From positions 16,763,372 to 16,827,371 of the forward strand of contig CALNVZ010003435.1 in the NCBI GenBank assembly GCA_940671915.1: 64,000 bases of DNA, read 5' to 3'. The position numbers were made by a program, and so were the translations under genes. The notes beneath the pieces are model-generated. The model did not search any database. It saw only the letters and a program-made list of their open reading frames with translations, and had not been told where the DNA came from. Shown one piece after another: positions 1-12,640 of this stretch. Position 1 is the stretch's first letter. Each line of letters begins with the position of its first letter. This DNA comes from Paracentrotus lividus. Its lineage: Eukaryota; Echinodermata; Echinoidea; Camarodonta; Echinidae.

Positions 1-465
1 GAGGACTGTTGGATTCCAAAATAAATGTCTTTAAAAAAAAAAATTGCAGTAAGGGCACGAACGATTGTACTAAACCACTGCAGGGTGGGTGGATGATCGG
101 GGGGGGGAGGAGGCAACACTGGCACCCAAATTTTTCACGCACTATAAAATCAATACTGAAAAAGTGCCCCCTATACCTGAGAAAGGACCCTTGTAAATGC
201 CCCCCCCCCCAAAAAAAAAAAAAAAAAAAAAAAACGCTTTTTAACCTTAAAATCCATTTGACAATTTCTTATTGAAAAGATGCACTAGATACTGAGAAAA
301 TATCGTTTTCTTCACAAGCCCTTATTTTTCTTTTTTTAAAACTAAAAATTTTCTGTGCGGCGCCATGCGACAACCAAAAAAGTCAACCCGCAAATGAAGC
401 AAATGCACGAAAAAATAAGGGTCTTCAACCACCAATTATCCCCCTGCTGGGGCAATATTCTGACA
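1..465. other. left-flank non-coding DNA with homopolymer runs
   Basis: No gene is visible. The stretch has a C11 run directly followed by an A24 run (about 200-234) and a G8 run near 100, typical of low-complexity repeat edges. Small open frames here are built from these runs. It lies just outside the first copy of the 8 kb unit; the shared sequence becomes recognisable near the ATAATGTTGG motif around 465. Confidence 0.5.
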
Positions 466-1796
466 TAATGTTGGAGGGCAGTTTATATTAATTGGGGGGG
501 GAGGGGGAGCTAGGCATCCACTAAAACTCAATATATTTAATTCATGTCATAAGCATAAATCAGACTAACTTAAACCTGTTTCATTTATTTCGGTTTTAAC
601 ATAGAGGTATCTATTCCGACTTTTACCAATCACACTGTTCATTCAATCCATCTGGCAGAAACTACAAGCTGTATGCCTACCGTAAACCATATATTAACTC
701 GAGAAAAAATGGCATAGGAGGTGCGGGGGGGCGACCTAAAATCCCAGCAAGGTTGGGGAACGTCCAAATATAGCCAGGGTCTCCGAAAGTGAAAGCGGCG
801 GGGTCGAACACACTCAAGAAATTTTTAGACGAGCAAAAATGATGTGCTGGAGCAAAAATATAAATATTCCACCTCTAAGAGTTCTTCTAAGTGACTTCAT
901 TTTATAAACATTATACCTTCCCTTTTGTCAATGCAGTAATTTGATGAATACACAAGGGGTGTTCAAATTAATTTCCAGCACGACAAATCTCATCAATTCA
1001 AAAACGACTTTCGCCACCGACTTTTTTAGGCAATGTCGTGCTTCGTGTGAACAGGATTTGAGGTGTGTCGTGCACGTCGTGTCGCTTCTGGTCGTGTCGT
1101 TTTGTCGTGTTTGGTGTGCAGAAGGCCTTTACTCTCACACCGCTACACCAACGAGACGGCTTGCGCACTGCCGAGGATTTTGTATATTTTGAATCAATTT
1201 GAATAGTGACGTCCGATAAAATATTAGAGACGCATGCCACAAGTGTGTCGTTATCGATTTTTTTTTTTTTTTTTTTTTGAGTGGCTTCGCTAGAGGAACT
1301 CTTTCCTTTGATTCTTACATGTATATTTCAATAAAACTAATTATAGATCATCATATAACTATAAATCATTCAGCACACCATCCGAGTATAGAGCGGTGCT
1401 GCAAACTACAATACTAGTATTCCATGATAATAAGCATACAAACTAACATGGAAATTGAGCATGTGGGGCTACAATAATAAATTAACATAAAATTTCTTCC
1501 ATGTTCGGGATTCGCGTTAAAAATAGATATGACATAATAACTTTAAAATCCATTTTTTCAACATATTCTGAGAGGATTAAATCTTTAGGGTTGTGCATTC
1601 GATGTTGTTTTGTTTTACCATGTTCGGCATTTGTCCGTGGGTTTGACCGCGAATCACTGTTACGTGCGCGCCGTACGCTAGCCTCCTGACCATAAATAAG
1701 TCTTTGCAGGCATATATGTCATTTATTAGTCATTTGACCAATGTAAACAAGTCATTTGTTAAATTGTCTGTTTTATTTATGGTCAAAATGACTTAC

Positions 1797-2960
1797 CTAA
1801 TCTAGTCCTGACTGAGGTAATTAAGTCACTAAGACTGGGACTAATATAAAATTAGTCGTTTTGACTAATTTATAAGCACCAATGACTAATTCATGTTTAC
1901 AGTGTACGGCGAGGAGAATCAGTCGTTTTTGATAATTTTTTTTACAGTGCTGGTTTCGATTTTTAAATTAATTTTTGCGATTGGATAGAGACCATGTGTA
2001 TCAGGCGCGGATCACAGATTTCCAGAGGGGGTGGGGGGGCCCACTTGAAAAAAAAAATCTTGCGAGCGGAGCGAACCAACAAAGCGCGAACGCGGATTTT
2101 AAAACAATCCCCGAGTATAGGCCTATATGACCTAAACGACAGGGATTTAAACAATTTCATTTTTTACTCCTATGAAAAACATGGAAACAAATAATAAATA
2201 TATACTATGCTACAAAAAAATAAAAATTAATGATGATTATGAGAATGTGTTCAATTAATGAAAAAACAGTGCGGTTTCGATTTTTAAATTATTTTTTTGC
2301 GATTTGATAGAGACCAACTGTTGTTATCAGGCGCGGATCAGGGATTTTCCAGAAGGGGGGGCCCAACTTTGAAAAAAAAAAAATATCTTCTGCGAGCGGA
2401 TAGCGAACACACAAGCGCGAAGCGCGAGTTTAAAACATTCCCCGACGTATAGGCTATACTGACCTAAACGAGGGATTTTAAAACAATTCATTTTTACTTT
2501 CTATGAAAACATGGAAACAAATTTAATAATCTAGTCCTGACTGAGGTAATTAAGTCACTGGGAAGGACTAATATAAATTAGATCGTTTTTGACTAATTTT
2601 ATAAGCACCAATGACTTAATCAGTTTACAGTGTACGGCGAGGGAGAATCAGTCGGTTGATAATTTTTTCAGTGCGTTTCGATTTTTAAATTATTTTTGCA
2701 TTGGATAGAGACCACTGTTGTATCCAGGCGCGGATCCAGGATTTCCAGAGGGGGGGGGCCCAACTTTTAAAAAAAAAAAATCTTTGCGAGCGGAGCGAAA
2801 CACACAAGCCGCGGAAACGCGAGTTTAAAAAACATCCCCGAACGTATAGGCCTATACTGAACCTAAAAACGAGGGATTTAAACAATTTCATTTTACTCCT
2901 ATGAAAACATGGAACAAATTAATAATATTATACTAGCAAAAAAAAATAAAATTAATTTGA
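1797..2960 (+). repeat. local jump-back repeats inside copy 1
   Basis: The TCTAGTCCTGACTGAGGTAA block occurs at about 1799 and again at about 2529. The AGTGCGGTTTCGATTTTTAA / GGCGCGGATC module occurs three times (about 1948-2255, 2266-2528 and 2670-2960). Copy 2 has each only once (about 10020-10440). The junctions fall at short shared words such as ACAGTGCG, and the three versions differ by scattered one-base indels. This fits either a small local duplication or an assembly loop through noisy reads. Confidence 0.7.
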
Positions 2961-2999
2961 TGGATATGAGAATGTGTTTCAATAATGAAAAAACAAAAA

Positions 3000-4115
3000 A
3001 AAGCGAGCGCGAAGCGCGAGCCGAAAATTTTAGCTATATTTGAGATAATTGTGCATTAGTGTCCCACGAGCGCGAAAGCGTGAGATGAAAACTTTGAGGT
3101 AAAAATTTGAATGGATTTTGCATTATACCCTAACTGATGGTATCTGCGAGCGAAGGAAAGCGCGAGCCGAAAATTTGAGTTCAAATTTAGAGTTATTTGA
3201 TGCATTTATATGGTTTAGTATCCGCTGAGCGCGAAGCACGAGCTGAAATTTTTGAGGTAAAAATTGGAGTTATTTTGCATTATGATTTAGTTTCACGAGC
3301 GCTATATATTGGAATAAAATTAAAGGGGCATTTCTAGCATAACAAATTGTAGATAATTGAGGAATCATAGATCCTATTTTAGTGTCCGCGAGCGGCGAGG
3401 CACGAGCTGAAATATTTGAGTAAATTGTGCATTATATATCCTACTGAAATGGTATCTGCGAGCGCGAAGCGCGAGCCGAAAATTGTTTAGCAAAAAATAT
3501 AAGTTATGTGTCATTATGGTTTAGTATCGGCGAGCGCGAGACGAAAACTTGGGGTTTAAGAGATATAAGAGTAAAATAAAAGGGCAATTTAGCATAAAAA
3601 TTTGTGGATAAAAATTGCGTATCATAGACCCTATTTTTAGGTATCCGCGAGCGCGAATCGCGAGCTGAAAACATTGGAGTAATTGTGATTTATACCCTAC
3701 TGAATTGGTATCTGCCAGACCGAAAAATTTAGAAGCCAAAAATTGTGCATATGAATAAGTATCCGCGAGCGCGAAGCGCGAGCCGAAAATTTGGGTTTTA
3801 AAAGATATATAGATAAATAAAGGCGCACTTCTATATAATAAAAAAATGTAGATATTAGTGCATTATATACCCTTCTGAATAAATCTTCGAGCGCGAAATT
3901 TGAGGTTTTAAAAAGTTATATGGAACAAATAAAGGGGGCATTTTCTAATACTAGAAAAGGTAGATATGTGTATTATAGACCTATTTAGTTTCGCGAGCAC
4001 GAAGCGCGAGCAGAAAAATTTTAAAGTTAAAAAGTTGGAAGTTATTATTTGTGCATTATGATTCGGTATCAGCGAGCGCGAAGGCGCGAGCAGAAAATTT
4101 GGGGTTTTCAAAAAT
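3000..4115 (+). repeat. hairpin-bearing tandem array (GCGCGAAGCGC), copy 1
   Basis: About 14 degenerate units, spaced roughly 65-125 bp, are each anchored by variants of GCGAGCGCGAAGCGCGAGC. The AT-rich spacers share words such as CCGAAAATTTTGAG, TTATTTGTGCATTAT, CCTACTGAATTGGTATC and AATAAAGGGGCA. The core GCGC-GAA-GCGC can pair with itself into a 4 bp stem with a GAA triloop. The same array recurs at 10490-11590. It encodes no protein that survives comparison of the two copies. Confidence 0.85.
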
Positions 4116-4129
4116 ATATTATTTTGAAT

Positions 4130-5150
4130 ATATAAAGGGGCACTTTCTAGTAACCCTTGAGGCCGAATTTTTCCCAGGCAAGCCGAGTGCCCAGATGGCC
4201 TCTTTCTTTGATAAAATTTTGAAACTTAGTTGAAAATATTTTTCTTTATTTTACTTTTCGTCACTAATGTATTTCTTTCTTTAAAAAGGGCGTTTGAGCT
4301 ATTATGCAAAAATACAATATATAGAGAAAATCGGCCTCGTGGGGCCTCCCCACATTACAGGCCTTAGTATGGTCGCTTAAGACCAAATAAAGCTATTTCG
4401 CGCTTTCTAATTGAATAAAGTTGGGCGAAAAAAATTGTACAAGCACGGGCCTCATTCACCTTCTTTCCTACTTCTCCCCTTTCTCCTTTTTTTTTGGGGG
4501 GGGGTGGCCGACGCCTGTGTTATTACCCCCTTATCCAAAAGCTTCGATTCCGGCCCGTACGATGAGTTAGTAATAGAACTTTTGACCATTACGACGGTTG
4601 CCGGTGGGCTCTCTTACGATTTTGTGCACATCGAATCATTTTCCAGTAGTTATGCTATAATCGATTGTGTGATTCTCAACCCGGTAGGCCTAGGAAATCC
4701 GGTAAAGTCACCAAAGGACCCGAGCGGGGTCTTGCTGGTATACCGACGGGTTTCTGTCGGTAGCCGGGCGGGATCCGCCGTGTCTTCAGTCAATTCTTCA
4801 AATAAAAATATCGACGGGGCCTCTTGCGAACGATCATCTGTGCGACTGTCGTGCGGGCCCGTCCAGGGCCCCTTAAGGGATCCTGATGATTATTGTGCCT
4901 ACTAATAACCAGAAAAGTTACCATCTGGGCTCGATCCAAAAATCTTGCCCTGCAATTTATTTTGTTTAATTAATTTATTTATTTTTGTAATATGTGTTGT
5001 TTTTTGTCGAGGGGCTGTTCACAAAATATTTGCACATAATAGGCACTAAAGCATCGCATATCATTTTTTCAACGTACATAATAGTGGGATGCGCGCATAA
5101 TTGTGGGAGCGCGTTAACGCACTGTTTTGTGCAACTGTTGGCGTGCAGGA
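4130..5150. other. CpG-richer spacer of the 8 kb unit, no supported gene
   Basis: This contains a G/C-richer stretch (about 4500-4900) with an open frame of about 160 codons, which begins at a TTG rather than an ATG. The matching stretch in copy 2 (11640-12640) is broken by several one-base indels, including in the T9G10 run, so the frame is not conserved. I see no domain. I treat it as non-coding repeat interior. Confidence 0.6.
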
Positions 5151-5153
5151 CTT

Positions 5154-6282
5154 ATTGAGTGATTTCACGTTCCGGTGTTGGTGTTGGTGTTAAGTGTTAA
5201 GCACAGTGAAATTCTGCTTAAAATCGAAGCTCAAAACACCGAGCTCAGATCTAGATGAGAAGTCGTTTACCGATATCAAACACGCGCGGATCGATAAGCT
5301 ACAACCGTCTGAAGAAAAATGGCGTCGACGCAAATTCGTAGGCTGAAGTACCGGTTTTGTTTTAAAATTGTTCGATTACCTGAAGAAGGGCCCTCCAAAG
5401 TTAGAATCATTCCAGAAAATCGAAAATTAATTCCTTCTTCAACCTCTCTTGATACAAAATTTACCTCATGATGGATATTTTTGGACGAAACAGAAGTTTT
5501 ACAGTTCATATCTCGAGCCGAGGTTTTTGCAAAGCAGCAGGAAATGGAGCGTTACCTAGTCACTTCACAAGCCAGGCCGGGCCGCGCCGCGCGCGAGCCC
5601 CCAGACCCTATAAATTTCGGTTACATCGGTCACATTAGCAAGTGATTGATCACGTCTTTTTTCCTAAAAATATAAGATTAAGAAGACATCCATGTTGATG
5701 ATATTTTTCCTAATATGATTTACTACGTAATACCTTATTTTATATTTTCTAATAATTGTTTCCAATGAATTTAGATGAAATTCTTTGACCTTTGTTTAGG
5801 CTTGAGGAAGTAGTAGCCAATTTGTGAAATCATCTCGTTAACCAAAAAGTAACAATTTTGTAGGTTCTTGAAGTTACCTCTTGGTCAATATAGTAATTGA
5901 TTATTATCTGTAAAAAAAAGTATTGATTCTCTGCACTCAGGCCTGCCACTGCCCCTTATTTTCACCAGACAAACCAAACGTTGCCAAAACACAACACTAA
6001 ACACCGAGTGTGAAATGAACTTTTTCTTAATCTCTAGGGGTTAGTGTTAGTCAATGGAAATTTTCACGTGAAATTTAAACACCGGACTGCACAGCTCGGT
6101 TTCAGCAGCGACATTTGACACACAATGAACAACCAGCAACCGGAAATACGTCAACATTTAGAGGTCAACACCTAACACCGACTGATTTTATTTCCATTTC
6201 ACGTTCGGTGTAGATCAGACTTTCTACTCCAAATAAAAACACTAACACGATTTATAACACCGAACGTGAAAATCACTCATTG
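5154..6282. mobile_element. 1.1 kb TIR element (GTGATTTCACGTTCGGTGTT ends), copy 1
   Basis: The left end reads TTGAGTGATTTCACGTTC(C)GGTGTTGGTGTTGG. The right end, near 6225-6282, is its reverse complement and finishes in AAATCACTCATTG. Further internal copies of the TTTCAC..TCGGTGTTAGTGTT word occur near 5980 (minus) and 6200 (plus). There is no transposase ORF, so it would be non-autonomous. The same element sits at the equivalent place in copy 2 and so predates the duplication. Confidence 0.7.
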
Positions 6283-8000
6283 TGGTCTCTGCAGAAAATG
6301 AATATTTTCGAATAATCTTGATTTTGTGGATGAAACATGTTGTGTTAAACGCGAATACGGTTGCGGTTGCAACTCAATAATCCTCTGATTCAGTCATGAT
6401 ATAAACCACTGAATCTCAAAATCGATTCTTGATAGATTATAACCTCAATGTTCTTATATACATCAATGGACGATGTAAAGCTATCAGATTGTGCTACTTT
6501 TAACCACCTCCTGTACTGTTCAATTTTCGTTGCCCTTTTGCGCTAAAGGCTAAAGGCTAAATTCTAGATCGCATGTGAAAGCGAATGCATTCCAGAGCTC
6601 CTGCTTTATAGATGATTTCTGTTAGAAAACTGAAACATAGTTACAATACCAATAACGGTGTGTCCTCTAAAAACTAGGTCCTTCAAATTAAAAATATCTT
6701 ATAATTTAAAATGTGACCACTAGTGTTTTAAAGTTTCATAATTCCACAACCTATTATTGAAGGTTTACCTTTCTTATACAAAATTAATAATATATATAAG
6801 ATAAAAATCGAAAAAGTCTCATTCACATTACGAAACTAGTTCTCGAAAAAGAAAGACGTAAAAAGTCATACTGTGGCTGTCCCCGATATTTACACTCTCA
6901 AGTCAGGCGGACAATGTTTCATCCCCTTTTTACTGCCTGAATTTGATTGGACGTAAACTAATCACACGTTTTGACGAGGACGAAAATCGGATAAAAAAAA
7001 AATCATGGACGTTCGTATCAGCTGTGTAAGAAGAACGTGTGAAAATGAACGCTACATCATGGACATCGTCGTCAGTTTCACACACGTTTCACACCATTCA
7101 ACAAAATAGAGAGTGTGTTACGATTTTCTGTGGACAATAGGGGTGACACTTAAAAGTAATAATTTTGACACATTTTTTTTCACACGTTGCACGGATTGTA
7201 CAAGATCTCTTTTCTGTAATGGATATGCAAAGTTTATGGTTGGTTTTCGGAACGGTTTGTTAACTTGCTGAGCTTGTCCTCCATTTCAGTTAGGTCAATT
7301 AAAAGCATTACAAATAATATATTGTAAAAAGAAGTAACAAATAGTAAATTATATATATAATACATTAAAAAATATAGCGTAAACACCAATCAATATTAGA
7401 AAGAAGAATAATTAAATGGATATGGAGGGAACCGCATAGACCATACTCCATCTTCGACAATTAATTAACATCATCATCATGATATCTAGTGTCCAAATTC
7501 AAATTTCGGTTCCTTCTGAGTTTTAATTCTGGCTTTCTTTCAGCTTTGTACATTGACCACAATTTCTCATTCAAATTCTGTGCGTGTTAATTGGTTACAA
7601 AAAAAGGTTAACAGTTAAGATTTTTCGATTGATTCTTTAGCTTGTAGAAAAAAAAAAAGGAAATATAGATTCGCTACATACATAATTATCTTATCTAACC
7701 ATATATTTTAAACTAATTATTTAATGCAATAAACAATTTTACATATTCTGCCTATGATACATAGTCGGAGAAAATTTCAAGAATATTTTCCACCTCCTTA
7801 AATATACAGTAGTTGAACTGGGACGGACATGTTTCCTATTAATAGCATCAATTTATTTCTTTACCTGATCTAGGCCACGTTTTACATGTTAACAACATTA
7901 GCACAATTCTGACAGACACAGTTTCTCATTGACAACTAAACGACAAATATCCGAGGGCGACAAAAAAAGAGGACCTCCTTTTCAATCATCAAAATGAATA

Positions 8001-8130
8001 CGCACCTTGTTTTTATATCGCCTCCATACATAATTTCAGCCGCGTTCACACTGCAGCCAACTTACGGCACCTTGTTCATTATCGCCTCCATACATAATTT
8101 AGTATCGCGTTCACACTGCAGCCAACATCT
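8001..8130 (+). repeat. 64 bp tandem pair, copy 1
   Basis: GCACCTTGTT..ATATCGCCTCCATACATAATTT..GCGTTCACACTGCAGCCAAC appears twice in a row. The same pair is present in copy 2, so it was duplicated before the 8 kb unit was. Confidence 0.75.
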
Positions 8131-10204
8131 AGGTTCTACAAATAACTATCCACATCTTGACACATTTAACCATACAATGAATACAATTAGTCTAACAATG
8201 AATAAAGGCTGATTGTCAGTGTAGTCAATAACACATTATATATTTAAATTCAATTGTGTAAGCACTGTCTGCTAGAAATCTTTAGTTGGCACTAGTTCGC
8301 TCAAGAATATTGTCAGTTTGTCAATTAGATTGAGCACATGGTGAAAAATTTCGTTTAAAATTTTAGGGGATGAAATATTATTGATCTAAACAAAAATCTC
8401 AAGTTTTTAAAATATGTTTAAAGGTATGCAATATGAAAAAACCTTGTAATAAACTACTTCTTCAGTATGTTTTAGACAAATAATGTTCACGGATGGACAT
8501 CTCTTTCAATAAAAATAAAATTAAAGACCGTTGACGGGAGTAAATACAACCTTACAATAATGAAAGCTAATAGAGGCGTATGACATAAATACCCCAAAAT
8601 AAATTTAATTTTTCATAAACCGTAATTCATAAAAAGTGATCGAAACCTCAACAGGCCAATCATCTCTTCTCTTTTTTTTGAGGGCAAGTTGATATAATGT
8701 TGGGGGGGGGAGGGGGAGCTTAGGGCTATCCACTAAAACTCAATTATATTTAATGTCATGTCATAGCATAAATCAGACTAACTTAAACCTGTTTTCATTT
8801 ATTTCGGTTTTAACATAGAGGTACTATTCCGATCTTTTACCAATCACACTGTTCATTTCAATCCATCTGGCAAGAGAACTACAAGCCTGTATGCCTACCC
8901 GTAAACCATATATTTAACTCGAGAAAAATGGGCATAGTGAGGTGCGGGGGGGGACCTAAAATCCCAGCAAGGTTTGGGGGAACGTCCAAGATATAGCCAG
9001 GGTCCCGAAAAGTGAAAGCGCGGGGTCGAACACACTCAAGAAATTTTAGACGAGCAAAATGATGTTGCTGGAGCAAAATATAAATATTCCACCTCTAAGA
9101 GTTCTTCTAAGTGACTTCATTTTATAAACATTTATACCTTCCCTTTTGTCAATGCAGTAATTTTGATGAATACACAAGGGGGTTTCAAATTAATTTCCAG
9201 CACGACAATCTCATCATCAAAAACGACTTCGCCACCGACTTTTTAGGCAATGTCGTGCTTCGTGTGAACAGGATTTTGAGTGTGTCGTGCACGTCGTGTC
9301 GCTCTGTCGTGTCGTTTGTCGTGTTTGGTGTGCAGAGGCCTTTACTCTCACACCGCTACACCAACGAGACGGCTTGCGCACTGCCGAGGATTTTTGTATA
9401 TTTTTGAATCAATTTTGAATAGTGACGTCCGATAAATTATAGAGACGCATGCGCACAAGTGTGTCGTTATCGATTTTTTTTTTTTTTTTTTTTTTTTTTG
9501 AGTGGCTGTCGCTAGAGGAACTCTTTCCTTTGATTCTTTACATGGATATATTCAATGAAACTAATTATAGATCATCATATAACTATAATCATTCAGCACA
9601 CCATCCGAGTATAGAGCGTGTGCTGCAACTACAAATTACTAGTATTCCATGATATAAGCATACAACTAACATGGAATTGAGCATGTGGGGCTACAATAAT
9701 AAATTAACATAAAAATTTCTTCCATGTTCGGGATTCGCGTTAAAAATAGAATATGACATAAACTTTAAAATCATTTTCAACGATATCCTGAGATGGATCT
9801 AATCCTTAGGCGTTGCATTCGATGTTGTTTTGTTTTTACCATGTCGGCATTTGTCCGTGTGGTTTGACCGCGAATCACTGTTACGTGCGCCGTACGCCTA
9901 GCCTCTGACCATAAATAAGTCATTTGCAGGCATATATGTCATTTATTAGTCATTTGACCAATGTAAACAAGTCATTTGTTAAATGTCTTGTTTATATTGG
10001 TCAAAATGACTTACCTAATCTAGTCCTGACTGAGGTAATTAAGTCACTGAGACTGGACTAATATAAATTAGTCGTTTTGACTAATTTATAAGCACCAATG
10101 ACTAATTCATGTTTACAGTGTACGGCGAGGAGAATCAGTCGTTTTGATAATTTTTTTACAGTGCGGTTTCGATTTTTTAAATTATTTTTTGCGATTTGGA
10201 TAGA

Positions 10205-10445
10205 GACCACTGTTGTATCAGGCGCGGATCCAGGATTTTCCAGAGGGGGGGGGGCCCAACTTTGAAAAAAAAAAAAATCTTGCGAGCGGAGCGAACACAC
10301 AAGCGCGAAGCGCGAGTTTAAAACATTCCCCGACGTATAGGCCTATACTGACCTAAAACGAGGGATTTAAACAATTTCATTTTTACTCCTATGAAAACAT
10401 GGAAACAAATTAATAATATATACTAGCAACAAAAAATAAAATTAA
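10205..10445 (+). repeat. GGCGCGGATCC-type repeat module, copy 2
   Basis: The segment begins with CAGGCGCGGATCCAGGATTT, then a G-run, GCCCAAC, an A-run and TGCGAGCGGAGCGAAC. It resembles the terminal sequence of the CAGTGGCGGATCC elements at 20225-20400 and 28982-29123, but carries a different interior. It leads straight into the hairpin-repeat array, which suggests that the array is the internal part of an element of this kind. That last link is inference. Confidence 0.5.
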
Positions 10446-10489
10446 TTGATGATTATGAGAATGTGTTTCAATAATGAAAAAACAAAAAC

Positions 10490-11590
10490 AAAGCGAGCGC
10501 GAAGCGCGAGCCGAAAATTTTTAGCTATTATTTGAGATAATTGTGCATTTAGTGTCCACGAGCGCGAAGCGTGAGATGAAAACTTTGAGGTAAAAATTTG
10601 AATGAATTTTGCATTATACCCTACTGAATTGGTATCTGCGAGCGAGAAGCGCGAGCCGAAAATTTTGAGTTCAAATTTAGAGTTATTTGTGCATTTATAT
10701 GGTTTAGTATCCGCGAGCGCGAAGCACGAGCTGAAAATTTTGAGGTAAAAATTGGAGTTATTTGTGCATTATGATTTAGTTTCAGCGAGCGCTATATATG
10801 GAATAAATAAAGGGGCATTTCTAGCATAACAAATTGTAGATAATTGTGAATCATAGATCCTATTTAGTGTCCGCGAGCGCGAGGCACGAGCTGAAATATT
10901 TGAGTAAATTGTGCATTATATATCCTACTGAATTGGTATCTGCGAGCGCGAAGCGCGAGCCGAAAATTGTTAGCAAAAAATATAAGTTATGTGTGCATTA
11001 TGGTTTAGTATCGGCGAGCGCGAAGCCGAAAACTTGGGGTTTTAAGAGATATATAGAGTAAATAAAGGGGCATTTCTAGCATAAAAATTTTGTGGATAAT
11101 TGCGTATCATAGACCCTATTTAGTATCCGCGAGCGCGAATCGCGAGCTGAAAACATTGAGTTAATTGTGCATTATATACCCTACTGAATTGGTATCTGCC
11201 AGCCGAAAATTTAGAGCCAAAAATTGTGCATTATGAATAAGTATCCGCGAGCGCGAAGCGCGAGCCGAAAATTTGGGGTTTTAAAAGATATATAGAATAA
11301 ATAAAGGCGCACTTTCTAATATAAAAAAATGGTAGATATTAGTGCATTATATACCCTTCTGAATAAATCTTCGAGCGCGAAATTTTGAGGTTTTAAAAGT
11401 TATATGGAACAAATAAAGGGGCATTTTCTAATACTAGAAAATGGTAGATAATTGTGTATTATAGACCCTATTTAGTTTCCGCGAGCACGAAGCGCGAGCA
11501 GAAAAATTTTTAAAGTTAAAAGTTGGAGTTATTATTTGTGCATTATGATTCGGTATCAGCGAGCGCGAAGCGCGAGCAGAAAATTTGGGG
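10490..11590 (+). repeat. hairpin-bearing tandem array (GCGCGAAGCGC), copy 2
   Basis: This is the cleaner copy of the array. Anchors lie near 10493, 10560, 10638, 10712, 10786 (truncated), 10871, 10943, 11014, 11129, 11200 (core lost), 11248, 11371, 11481 and 11558. Full cores read GAGCGCGAAGCGCGAG, which is also a perfect mirror repeat. Variants change single stem bases (AAGCACG, AAGCGTG, AATCGCG). A-rich linkers with AATAAA-like words separate the units. Confidence 0.85.
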
Positions 11591-12640
11591 TTTCAAAAAT
11601 TATTTTGAATATATAAAGGGGCACTTTCTAGTATACCCATGAGGCCGACTATTTTTCCCAGCAAGCCGAGGGCCCAGGAGGCCTCTTTTCTTTGTAAAAT
11701 TTTGAAACTTTAGTTTGAAATATTTTTCTTAGTTTTACTTTTCGTCACTAATGTATTTCTTTTTCTTTAAAAAAGGGCGTTTGAGCTATTATTGCAAAAT
11801 ACAATATGAGAAAAATCGGCCTCGTGGGCCCTCCCCACATTACAGGCCTTAGTAGTGGTCGCTTAGAACCAAATAAAGCCTATTTCGCGCTTCTTATTGA
11901 ATAAAGTTGGGCGAAAATTGTACAAGCATCGGGCCTCATTCCCTTCTTTTTCCTACTTTCTCCCCTTTTCTCCTTTTTTTTTTGGGGGGGGGGGTGGCCG
12001 ACGCCTGTGTATTACCCCCTTTTATCCAAAAGCTTCGATTCCGGCCCGTACGATGAGTAGTAATAGAACTTTTGACCATTACGTACGGTTGCCGGTGGGC
12101 TCTCTTACGATTTTATGTGCACATCGAATCATTTTCCAGTAGTTATGCTATAGATCGATTGTGTGATTTCTCAACCCGGTAGGCCGTAGAAAATCCGTAA
12201 AGTCACCAAAGGGACCCGAGCGGGGTTCTGCTGGTATACCGGACGGGTTTCTGTCGGTAGCCGGGCGGGATCCGCCGTGTTCTTCAGTCAATTCTCCAAA
12301 TAAAATATCGACGGGCCTCTTGCGACACGATTCCTGTGCGACTGTCGTGCGGCCCCGTCCAGGGCCCCTTAAGGGATCCTGATGATTATGTTGCCTACTA
12401 ATACCAGAAAGTTACCATCTGGGCTCGATCACAAACTCTGCCCTGCAATTTATTTTGTTTATTAATTTATTATTTTGTTAATATGTTGTTGTTTTTTGTT
12501 CGGAGGGGCTGTCACAAATATTTGCACATAATAGGCCTAAGCATCGCATATCATTTTTCAACGTACATATAGTGGGTGCGCGATAATTGTGGGAGCGCGT
12601 TAACGCACTGTTTTGTGCAATCTGTTGGCGTGCAGGACTT

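Larger units (their letters stand above)
466..8690 (+). repeat. 8 kb tandem unit, copy 1
   Basis: From the ATAATGTTGG/G-run near 470 to the AACCTCAACAGGCC motif near 8660, this segment matches 8690-16130 in the same order and orientation. Shared blocks are a GTC-rich block (about 1000-1240), AGTCATTTGACC repeats (about 1700-1900), a GGCGCGGATCC module, a hairpin-repeat array (3000-4110), a TIR element (5154-6282) and a 64 bp tandem pair (8001-8130). This copy is about 0.75 kb longer, mainly because of an internal repeated stretch at 1797-2960. Differences from copy 2 are mostly one-base insertions or deletions, often in homopolymers. No ORF is preserved between copies, so I infer the unit is non-coding. 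Confidence 0.85.

Noticed and set aside
3000-4115. Regularly spaced repeats, CRISPR-like at first sight
   Set aside because: The repeats are degenerate, the spacers share sequence with each other, the spacing varies widely and the genome is animal.
4411-4905. 164-codon open frame in copy 1, with a hydrophobic stretch
   Set aside because: It starts at TTG, its copy-2 counterpart is frameshifted several times, it spans a homopolymer, and it shows no domain.
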